A model generated the notes under the pieces. That model did not search any database. It saw nothing but the letters and a program-made list of their open reading frames with translations, and was not told where the DNA came from. The translations under genes and the position numbers were made by a program. From Leguminivora glycinivorella (Eukaryota > Arthropoda > Insecta > Lepidoptera > Tortricidae), in the NCBI RefSeq assembly GCF_023078275.1, contig NC_062981.1:17972846-18036845 (forward strand): a DNA stretch of 64,000 bases, in the 5' to 3' direction. Shown here one piece after another: positions 42,501 through 47,500 of the stretch (position 1 is its first letter; each line of letters starts with the position of its first letter).

Positions 42501-44376
42501 AAAAACTTAAAACGACTTTAGACGTCAAAGTTCAATATTTTTTGTTTATTTTTTAGATGCGGCTGGCCAGTTTGCAGTGGGAACTGTCCAGGACTGACGG
42601 ACCCGAGACATCACGGAGCAGAGTGCGTCATACTGAGCGCGCGGCCCGAATGTGTGCTGGAGAATATGCCTGACTATTATAGGTAAGCCTTTTCGAAAAT
42701 TTAATTAGATAAGGAGAAAGCTGATAAGACTGTTATTAACCTTAATGAACTATCTACGGCTGAATTCGGACATACACATGCCTTTAATGCGACAATTCTC
42801 AAAATTGGTAGATTTACGATGCCTGGCCGGCAGTGAACGAACTTGCCGACCAATATAATATGTGCTGTCATGGTTATTCTTATGAATATCTGCAGACATA
42901 TTTGGTCTCTTGCAGTCGCTCTAATCTTATTTTGCGTAAATTTCAACGTTCTTGAAATCATGTTCATTATTTTTAGGGTTATCTAAACCAGTCTAAATAG
43001 AATATTTTCCAGGCATGATGCTCTTCTGCCTCTGCGTTGCGCGCTACTGCAGTCGACTGCACCTGAACTGTGGAAGAAGCTCTCAGAAATGCAGTCACAT
43101 ATGGAATGCCGTTCTCCGGGCACGGAAGCTTATGAGTAAGTTACTAATGAAATTAAAAGGAATATGAATACTCATACTTACTTGTGATAAGTTTTTCTCT
43201 GTGGGACATTATTGTTCAACCAGTACTTTTGTTGGATCCAATTGCTAGTATTGAAATACTTATAAATCTCTTTTTTTTTTCAGTGAAGCCAACGAGTTCA
43301 TCGTAGAATACCTCATGAACAACTTCATCAACAAGCTTGATGCAGAGACGAAGCAGAAACATCTTCCAGAGATGTCAGCAGAGCACCTCCACGTATTCTG
43401 TGGAATTATTGACACTAATGCACTTGAAATTCGCCTTATGGAGGGCACTGAGCTACTTGCACTATACACTAACACTTGTATCATGGAACATAGTTGCATA
43501 CCAAACACAAAACACACCTTCAGTCACGCGACAAAAGACAGGAATGATTTCTTTAAAATCACAGTCAAAGTTGTGGTTCCAGTATTGAAAGGAAATCATA
43601 TAACAACAATGTACAGCCACGCTTTGTGGGGAACGCAAGCAAGGAGGCAGCATTTGAAAGATACTAAATATTTTGCCTGTCGTTGTGAAAGATGTGCTGA
43701 CCCCACGGAACTTGGAACCTACATCAGTGCTATGAAATGTCTAGGAGATGGAGAGAGTGTCTGTGACGGAATACATTTGCCTGAAGACCCGTTAGATGAT
43801 GAAACTGATTGGGCTTGTAATAAGTGTTCAGTGAAAGTGAATGGAGCACAAGTACATATGCTAATAGCACAGATGGCTGAAGAAATAGAGGCAGTAGAAA
43901 TGATGGGAGGAACGATACAGATGCTGGAAGACTTGCTTTGCAGGCTGTCAATGTTTTTGCATCCGAATCACTATCATTTGTATTCCATAAAACACTCCTT
44001 ATTACAACTGTATGGTCGACAACAGGGTTATACATCAGATGAAATTTTGAATAGGAAAATCAAAATGTGCAAAGATCTTATTGACATTACTACAAAACTA
44101 GATCCAGGCAACGCTAGACTGAGTCTGTATATGGCTGTCCTGCAACATGAGTTACATTCGGCGTTAGTTATGATAGTAAGAAAATCTAATGGTGAAGGAA
44201 AACCTCTAGATGATTTGAAACCGCTAATCTTAGACGCTAAAACAGCTGTTAACGCAGCTTTAGACTCATTGAAAGATGACATGGAAGAAATAGCTGGTAA
44301 GAAGTTGTTTGGAGTTATAACTGAGAGTAAAAGGGACTTTGATAAGTATTGTAAGAAAAACAAGGTCAACGTTTGA
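23110..44376 (+). CDS. SMYD-family SET protein without N-terminal MYND (SmydA-type)
   Basis: Five coding exons, 23110-23145, 26101-26285, 42557-42682, 43013-43135 and 43284-44376, join with matching phases (0, 2, 2, 2) to 520 aa. A CAG acceptor at 23105 just before the ATG implies an upstream 5' UTR exon. The protein starts within the SET fold ('ELGRYLIAARDL', residues 18-29), has a Cys-rich insert (57-97), then IIDTNALEIR, EHSCIPN (225-231), GNHITTMY (260-267), post-SET CRCERCADPTELG and a helical C-terminus. The N-terminal MYND finger of the paralogue at 12706-15676 is absent. The cofactor motif N-H-S-C-x-P-N has Glu225 in place of Asn, so methyltransferase activity is doubtful. Intron 2 is 16.3 kb and holds a decayed exon array, a BEL/Pao element, an antisense secreted-protein gene and many MITEs. 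The last exon converges on the serine protease. Confidence 0.9.
23668..23790. mobile_element. Small TIR MITE
   Basis: Perfect 15-bp inverted termini 'ttagggtaattccga' around a 123-bp element in intron 1 of the SMYD gene. Confidence 0.75.
23871..24010. mobile_element. Small TIR MITE
   Basis: Ends 'aatcgtcactacttttaaa' and its approximate inverse ('tttcaaagtagtgacgaaa'). Inner 'acttgtatc' and 'gatacgag' also pair. Confidence 0.65.
24353..24624. mobile_element. TIR MITE
   Basis: Inverted ends 'gggcattttcagaa' with further pairing of 'ttaactcactgtcagtttt' and its complement near 24560. Non-coding, in SMYD intron 1. Confidence 0.65.
24910..25854. other. Intronic AT-rich DNA
   Basis: Part of intron 1 of the second SMYD gene. 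No repeat family or exon recognised. Confidence 0.3.
25855..25950 (-). mobile_element. LINE C-terminal fragment
   Basis: Its minus strand matches 36870-36985: 'caaatcaagggtaggcacct', 'tcgtaggcgtcttcgcctc', then 'tataaataataataaaa'-type tail. It encodes the end of a CR1/Jockey-like ORF ('FKSRV...HL'). Confidence 0.6.
26305..26775 (+). pseudogene. Tandem array of decayed copies of SMYD exon 2 with its splice donor
   Basis: Four partial copies follow the real exon 2 (26101-26285). Each copies its 3' part from near 'ctccaggagatcttgt', the donor and about 25-35 bp of intron. Approximate copies: 26312-26410, 26411-26545 (donor 'gctaagtaagt' kept), 26549-26695 (donor 'tctaagtaaat') and 26704-26775 (much shortened, 'gcggtaagttc'). 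Period is about 150-160 bp except for a shortened first-to-second interval. Copies carry stops, indels and lost cysteines. Reading past the true donor meets an immediate stop, so use of a downstream donor would truncate the protein. Confidence 0.85.
26833..26890 (+). repeat. Fragment of the 'gttaagaatttcacc' repeat
   Basis: 'gacgggttaagaatttcac' matches the 5' part of the family copy at 29150. Confidence 0.5.
27315..27525 (+). repeat. Interspersed repeat shared with 58850-59065
   Basis: 'cagtatggccactcccgct', 'ctcacagttaccgcctgtca', 'catggtacgcgttcacctac' and 'atttgatcgctattgtctga' all recur in the same order at 58850-59065. Confidence 0.75.
27545..27715 (+). repeat. Interspersed repeat ('ggtaagcgatcaccgccgcc')
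   Basis: Contains 'ggaggcaaacgagcagatag', 'ggtaagcgatcaccgccgcc' and 'gaggtgcgttgccggccttt', a very common moth repeat. A decayed minus-strand relative is at 36165-36240. Confidence 0.65.
28139..28255. mobile_element. Imperfect foldback MITE
   Basis: 'gaatattactaactcgagt' and 'ctctcgttagtaatattc' are inverted around a GC-rich centre. Outer arms also pair ('gtgtaactcggggag' with 'ctccccttgttgcac'). Intronic. Confidence 0.6.
28497..28740 (+). repeat. GTCT-family repeat
   Basis: Full-length-looking copy: 'acccccgacgcaaaaacgac', GTCT/GTGT run, 'catcgtagctcccgaacgg', then 'ttcaaaattttaattttgtg'. Confidence 0.75.
28731..29150. mobile_element. TIR element of the 'gagttgtaact' family, interrupted
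   Basis: Related to 19901-20371: 'agagttgtaactcaatacat', 'tgcgagttatttatag', 'cttctgcttgtaatataag', 'tcatttactgatgtatgg'. It is interrupted by the small element at 28866-28952. Confidence 0.65.
28866..28952. mobile_element. Nested MITE of the 'gatatcggatcgga' family
   Basis: 'agaccgttttcacattatg' at the left and 'ggataatgtgaaaacgcact' at the right enclose a palindromic core 'gacatccgatatcggat'. A longer relative is at 61522-61657. It lies inside 28731-29150. Confidence 0.7.
29150..29440 (+). repeat. Interspersed repeat ('gagaggctggcaacctgtca')
   Basis: 'gttaagaatttcaccccctt', 'tcgtagaaggcgactgtggg', 'gagaggctggcaacctgtca', 'ccaagagtggcactgaaact' and a TATG-rich tail. Copies at 51605-51780 and, more decayed, 57590-57735. 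Confidence 0.7.
29480..29695 (-). repeat. 'gaaatgta-cagcg' family repeat, cut by the BEL element
   Basis: Minus-strand relative of 22262-22545 and 20770-21090. It is abruptly followed by the left LTR at 29696, with the target duplication 'cccga' at 29691-29695. Confidence 0.6.
29696..29910 (+). repeat. Left LTR of BEL/Pao element
   Basis: 215 bp, TG...CA ends ('tgttaaataatat' to 'ctataaca'). I see no difference from the right LTR 35433-35647. A possible primer-binding site 'tggtccttcg' begins at 29922, 12 bp past the LTR. Confidence 0.95.
30093..35213 (+). CDS. BEL/Pao gag-pol polyprotein
   Basis: The first ATG of the open frame is at 30093 (about 1706 aa); the frame is also open for 22 codons upstream. 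Order of domains: a BEL gag-like region (about 30430-30970), two Cys-rich zinc knuckles (about 31055-31095 and 31155-31255), an aspartic protease with Asp-Cys-Gly near 31370 where Asp-Ser/Thr-Gly is more usual, reverse transcriptase with 'SCDVTKMFRAI' near 32385 and catalytic YVDD near 32611, RNase H starting 'GYADASMKAFG' near 33139, then integrase. The integrase has a zinc-binding HHCC region (about 34100-34230), acidic residues at 'GVDFCGPF' (34314), 'FCDNAKTF' (34515) and 'GLWEAGVK' (34674), and the C-terminal domain typical of BEL integrases. The product would form particles and mediate reverse transcription and integration. No stop or frameshift was seen. Confidence 0.95.
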   Translation: MPPDDELKRLRLARGILKGTITRMETFTNDSHNLTSSSCEMIESRKEKLINTFKEYETLQVDILAIDENDSEDMGLIESRYFSILSKLNAQLNTLRPSEDKPSVSNNDKNSPKLPSIDIPVFNGKDFTKYTPFMDLFMAVVDKNPSLSQVQKLFYLRKFLTDEALSVIVNLPLTNNSYNEAIDLLKKRFDNKARLITSHINVILDMPAMQKGTAACIRTFISGVQQQLHALKNLQQPVDKWDMLLISILTKKLDAYTNRAYMLDRNSGELPTIAELIEFLEKRAIALEDSNPSNSSEFKEYKKFVSNPPKVANIATITSNSCLYCKQSTHAIYACPKFKMAPIEDRLDFVNSNKLCNNCLRKHEGKCRFNFSCLTCKEKHNTLLHKDTKNDIINNHLQTSADDVLLPTVKVKLYDNRGQEVIIRALLDCGAMGSLISESLIKRLNLKPTWEDSNLIGVCKQNSRMNKYVNIGAHSLLNDVEVRVKCHVVNTITPDLPLEPIDLSKLEIPDNVVMADDEFHIPGQILLLLGAEVLFKTMLDGKIELPCGTVLLNTLFGYIIGGGMSDESIPEKSQYLINNFAICDHSKLENVMEQFWLTESIPQKQSCDSEFQRAEKYFQETTTLVDSKFQVNLPITDDMDNLQLGDSFSVALQRFLALEKKFERCPAYYDKYKEFIKEYLSLGHAKIVDIGEYDIQNGPVYFLSHHAVINLESLTTKLRVVFNGSMKSKSGVSLNDVLLNGPMVQSELFDILLLWRTFIYTLSCDVTKMFRAIHINPEQASLQNILWRDTPQEPIKCLQLQTVTYGLKPSNYLATRCLIELGHRYRETYPLAAEAMFKSTYVDDVITGSDEQPQLIELKDQLIEMLKKGGFKLHKWCSNLPQALDGIPSEHKCLEKLDINQNNIVKTLGLKCDVLNDELTFTCPASDDSEINTKRKVLSYIGQMFDPLGLIGPIIVIAKLLMQRLWSIKNLNWDTILPEEELRRWNAFIDNLKSMGTLTILRCVNTCNKLHAQLIGYADASMKAFGCCVYLRIINSDGTVVTNLLCSKSRISPMNKSITIPKLELNSALLLAKLVDRVYNILKYRYDLKVLLHSDSQITLAWIKGSTGAAKSNTYVANRISQIKTLTKDFQWLYVSTSNNPADLLSRGCDPQKLKINKLWWHGPSDLSKADFQFDVSSEIKFPISDIHNNDIGTQVCNTNITQPAKDPNNSILNTINNYSDINKLQRVIAYILRFCHNCRIHNNDDKLLDSLMPIELNNALMAIISCTQSTYLASEVNALKNDLPVKSGLTSLHPFLDKNGVMRVGGRLQNAEDIPYSQMHPAILPKHCHLTTIIIQKEHLRLKHAGARAVLGSLSERFWIISGICQVKNIVMKCIPCAKMKFKAAQQLMGSLPKERLDAVRPFHISGVDFCGPFNVKVARIRNPIITKGYIAVFVCFATKAIHLELVSDLTTEAFLACLKRFISRRGMPSKIFCDNAKTFKGASNELKRLHEIFTSQSHIDAVENYCLPNYIQFKFIPSYSPEFGGLWEAGVKSFKHHFKRVVGDVALTYEGLYTVMTEIEAILNSRPLLPLNSDSSSYEYLTPGHFIIGKAMISYPEIDLSNKYIDRLRFWNMLTKIKQDFWRIWSRDYLTQLQNRPKWKQSHPNLKEGDLVIVRTDNTSPLTWPMARIVKTIPGPDGRVRVVEVKMNNKIYTRSLKKICPLPI
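35433..35647 (+). repeat. Right LTR of BEL/Pao element
   Basis: Matches 29696-29910 with a constant offset of 5737. No clear polypurine tract is seen directly upstream. Confidence 0.95.
35653..36164. other. Intronic DNA right of the BEL element
   Basis: AT-rich intron 2 sequence. 'gcaaacagcgctccaag' near 35669 may be the rest of the repeat interrupted by the BEL insertion. Confidence 0.35.
36165..36985 (+). mobile_element. CR1/Jockey-like LINE 3' relic split by another repeat
   Basis: 36240-36395 encodes 'AKEWNSLPAAIFPSH', the hallmark end of a LINE ORF. The frame resumes only at about 36845-36985 with 'NPATFKSRVNRHLLGEL' and an ATA tail. The 36396-36840 segment between them is foreign: its ends match 2890-3000 and 3790-3960 (including 'tggtgaccgcgagtcg'). 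36165-36240 is a minus-strand fragment of the 27545-27715 repeat. Confidence 0.65.
37017..37073. repeat. Perfect 17-bp inverted repeat
   Basis: Arms 37017-37033 and 37057-37073 ('aaagtgaggtaaggt' core) with a 23-bp loop. Intronic. Confidence 0.85.
37780..37885 (+). mobile_element. RTE-like LINE 3' relic
   Basis: Reads 'NVVSYQEFQRKAEDRHTWNL' then 'LLHRQEYS' and stop; same tail as 1690-1890. Confidence 0.55.
37955..38165 (-). mobile_element. LINE ORF2 C-terminal relic
   Basis: The minus strand gives a Cys/His-rich 'CDCG...DHGTH'-like module then 'EHIVQRCPLRSYRGLPEDL' and 'LTPDAADWL', typical of the end of R1/I/LOA-type LINE ORFs. The frame is broken. Confidence 0.6.
38166..39244. other. Intronic DNA, no gene recognised
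   Basis: Intron 2 of the second SMYD gene. Overlapping short open frames on both strands around 38764-39136 show no recognisable domain. Confidence 0.3.
39245..39330 (-). repeat. Fragment of the 'ggtggcaaacaagcatacgg' repeat
   Basis: 'tacggtgaccgctttccatc' and 'tgtttgccaccgacgtggta' match the minus strand of 46795-46860 and 57055-57120. Also present at 57495-57555. Confidence 0.7.
39436..39510 (+). repeat. (GTGC)n microsatellite
   Basis: About 17 uninterrupted GTGC units, followed by GTGT and TATG-like degenerate repeats. Confidence 0.95.
39892..40568. mobile_element. TIR DNA element, 'tacaccgtgttt'
   Basis: Inverted ends 'tacaccgtgtttcacttaac' and the complement of 'gataccggaaacaccgtgta' bound a 677-bp non-coding, AT-rich body in SMYD intron 2. 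Confidence 0.65.
40847..40931. repeat. Perfect 30-bp stem hairpin
   Basis: Arms 40847-40876 and 40902-40931 are perfect reverse complements with GC-rich core 'cttgtcgcgcgcgagtcc' and a 25-nt loop. The size is like a miRNA precursor, but perfect pairing and unrelated flanks fit a miniature foldback element better. Confidence 0.9.
41238..41500 (-). pseudogene. Decayed tandem copy of the secreted-protein gene
   Basis: 400 bp from the gene at 41642-42013, this minus-strand copy keeps the C-terminal reading 'STMPQPDVFEDFEE' and stop. It has small indels upstream (a frame change near 41395-41400 and another near 41435) and no signal-peptide exon. Flanks are also duplicated ('tattattatcatac' side), so the copy arose by local tandem duplication. 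Confidence 0.75.
41642..42013 (-). CDS. Small secreted protein of unknown function
   Basis: An uninterrupted single-exon frame of 123 codons starts with a clear signal peptide (MQILLITIIIFVNYNQYVECAS; hydrophobic 2-12, cleavage probably after Cys20 or Ala21). The mature part has basic helices ('FDLLRKNMSGMKHFLHAMYR') and a Ser/Thr-rich then acidic C-terminus ending DVFEDFEE. No domain is recognised and there is one Cys in the mature chain. It lies antisense in intron 2 of the second SMYD gene, beside a decayed copy of itself. Evidence that it is real: signal peptide, tandem paralogue preserving the C-terminal frame. Evidence against: no splice sites, no known family. A lineage-specific secreted peptide is my best guess. 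Confidence 0.55.
   Translation of the reverse strand: MQILLITIIIFVNYNQYVECASVFDLLRKNMSGMKHFLHAMYRTIRGHLNSFFRITVVSDLISNDTKSQCTKKNHLTSIVTTLKPAVQRESTSSTRGNVEDTTPKMAQISTMPQPDVFEDFEE
42397..42460. repeat. GC-rich imperfect hairpin
   Basis: 'ggcaatcatggtcgcgcg' pairs with 'cgcgcgatcatagttgcc' with few mismatches and a loop of about 20 nt. It lies 97 bp upstream of SMYD exon 3. Confidence 0.7.
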
Positions 44377-44538
44377 TTTTTGTTTATTGGTATTTGCTCG
44401 ATGGTTTTATTTTTATAATTTATTGTTAGCTTACAGTTAAATATCACAGTTGTTTCTTTGTTCACATTTTCTTATATCTACGGTTTGTAATCATTATCTA
44501 GATTCTTAAATAATATTTCTATGCCTACATAAAGTACT

Positions 44539-44544
44539 TTTATT
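44539..44544 (-). terminator. Candidate poly(A) signal of the serine protease gene
   Basis: AATAAA on the minus strand 49 bp past the protease stop codon, inside the 216 bp that separate the convergent SMYD and protease stop codons. Confidence 0.5.
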
Positions 44545-44592
44545 TTTACAAGTATCCTTTTGCATCGTTTCAACATTCTACAACAATTTTTG

Positions 44593-47500
44593 CTACTTCC
44601 TGCCCAAGTTCCTAAACCAGCTAAACCCACTCCTTCCCTTATCACTATCGATGCTGCTGACTATCCAGTCAGTGTACCTCGACACTCTAGTGTAGATTCC
44701 GGGCATTTTTGCGCGTGCGCAGCCGCTGCCGGTGGAGACGACGCCGATAACCATGGCGTGGGTTTGATCTTTGACCATTAGAGGGCCGCCGCTGTCGGCC
44801 TGTAGAAGATAATAGAAATTAATGAGGCTGGTACTTAAACAGACAAAATACACTTCATGTTTTAATATCTTCGACTTTCTACTGATAGTTTCGACTTGAC
44901 AAATTACTGTTTCAGTTGAGAAAAGTAATCAAGATATTCACACAAATGAGGAAACTGGTAGAATCTGTTAATATTCAATACGACCCACTTTTAGGTGCAG
45001 GCCCTCAGGATTGGGGAATATAGGTAGTAAGTTATAAGTGTGACGGTTCGAGTCCGGTTGAGGCTTTCGGTTTCTATAGAGCATCCCGTGATACGATCTC
45101 CTGTCATAGAAAAAGAAATAACGGAGGTCTCTGCTTCGACTCAAACTATGTAAGTCATCTTTAATGGATTAGTTATATTTCATTTATTAATGATCATCCG
45201 ACGCAAAAACGACGGGGTGTTATAAGTTTGACGTGTCTGTCTGTTTGTCTGTCTGTCTGTGTGTGTGTGTGTCTGTCTGTGGTATTGTAGCTCCTGAACA
45301 TATGAACCGATTTAGATTTAGTTTTTTTTTGTCTGAAAGCTGAGTTAGTCGGGAGTGTTCTTAGCCATGTTTCATGAAAATCGGTCCACTACGTCGCGGG
45401 CGGGGGTTTTTCAAAATTTTAATTTTGTGGTTATGTTATTAATGATAATTTATTATCTGTCTCGTCCATGTAAATATTTACCCAGCAAGAGTCCCTGCCT
45501 CCATCTTCATAGCCCGCGCACATCTGACTCGCGATGACGTTGACTTTCTTCCCTTGGCTTTGGTACCACTGGTTACATTCCTCATTTGTAACCACTACGA
45601 CGTCGGTCTTTTGGAGGATGTTTGGTCGAGAGCCTGAAAAGACCGAAAAATAGTTTAGGTAATGATGTTAAAAGAGAAGATATACACCACCTTAGTGAGA
45701 CATATGTATGTGCATTTTCGCGAAAAAAGATTCCAAAACTTTTTTCTTAAATAGGTAAATATTTTTCCTACTTAAAATCACGAGCCCTTTCGATTCTACT
45801 AGGTAAAAAAAGCGTCCTAAATTTAATTTTTCCATTTCGTTACCACTTTTCAAAGACTTTGTACAGCGGTGGAAAATATGCAAAAAAAATGAAAATTTTG
45901 GCACCTTTTTTTGTCTCTTGTTTTCTATCCTAGATCGAAAGCGCTCGTGGTTCTGAGTAGGTAAATCATAAAATTTACCTACCTTAGAAAAAATATTTTT
46001 TGTGATTGTTTTCGCGAATTTGATAGCGTCAACGCGAACGAAGCCGCGGGAAAAAGCTAGTATAATATAAAAAACCGGACAAGAGCGTACTAACGGTCAC
46101 TGAGATTATCCGCGGACGGATGGACGGCCGCATTGACAGACATGGTGAAACTATAAGGGTTCCTATTTGACTACGGAACCCTAATATTAAGCGAATCATC
46201 GTAAGATTACACACATATTAAAAATATTGTTCGAATACGACACCTAGTCTTCATACTTCGATAATTCTATCTACTGATATGCCAACGGAAAGTTTCCAAA
46301 ATTCTGAAATTTTCACATAGGAAAATTTCGGAAACTTTCCATAGTTTGTATGGACAATTGTATGGATGGAAACTTTCCATTTCATAAATTTAAATTCCCT
46401 TTATTTTTCGTGAAAGTTTCGTGAATTTTTCAAGAATTTAAGATTTTTTTGGAAAGTTTCCGCAACTTGCAGATCATTAATTCTATCCAATATTTGTATT
46501 AAATCATGCATGAATCAGGTAAATACCTAAATCCAACCCTTGATATCATTTCAACAAATCCTTTCGACATTTCAAATGTTTTATTGGATTTTATTTTATA
46601 TGCCTAATCTGCCATACGGTAAATAGGTTTAGGGATTATTTCTATTGGGATATTTTCTGAGAAAATAAGTAGTAATAGTTCTCAAGAGTGACCGATTCGA
46701 ACTTCCAATTAGGCATTTTGATTTAGATTTCAAAACTAAATATTTTTTACTATTAGTACTTGACTATAAATATATAGAAAAAGTTTTTTTAATACTACAT
46801 CGGTGGCAAACAAGCATACGGTCCGCCTGATGGAAAGCGGTCACCGTTACCTATGGACGCCTGTAACTCAAAGAGTGTCACGTACGCGTTGCCAAACCAT
46901 TAGAAACTTGTACACTCCCTTTTGCTGTGTTAAGTACACCGCAAAAGGAGTGTACAAGTTCCAAGGAGGGTTCGGGTTGCCGACGACTCAAAGGACAATA
47001 GACGGAACAAATTAGTTCCATAGGTCCTTCCGTCACCAGCACACCGCACCCTCATTGAGCTCTGGCAGCCTTACTAACCGGCAGGAACACAACACTATGA
47101 GTAGGGTCAAATGCTATTGGGCTGCGGCAGATTTTATAGACAGTTTCGGTTTTAGATTTTATTATATTTATTGTATTGTATTTAAATACTGTTTTGTTAT
47201 TTCTTAACTTGTCTGTACAGCAAAGTGTTTCCCCTCACTAGCTCGGAAACACGTGTTTTGTCCTTTAATACCAGCGGGTAAAAACGCATTTTATCCACTA
47301 GTGGGTAAAGTAATTTGACCTTGAATAAAGTCAAATTAACTGCTTTACAATTGATAAAAGTAGGTAACTAGTAATAAAGATGATTTACCACCTGTGGAAC
47401 TACTGGAAGCAGTGATAAACGCATTTTTTGCGTTGTAGTTTCCTCGCTATAGTGAGGGGAAAAGTTTTGTATTACACTCGGGTGCAAATGTATTTTACTT

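Noticed and set aside
45030..45070. tRNA gene suggested by 'acggttcgagtccgg'
   Set aside because: Only a box B-like piece; no matching box A or stems found.
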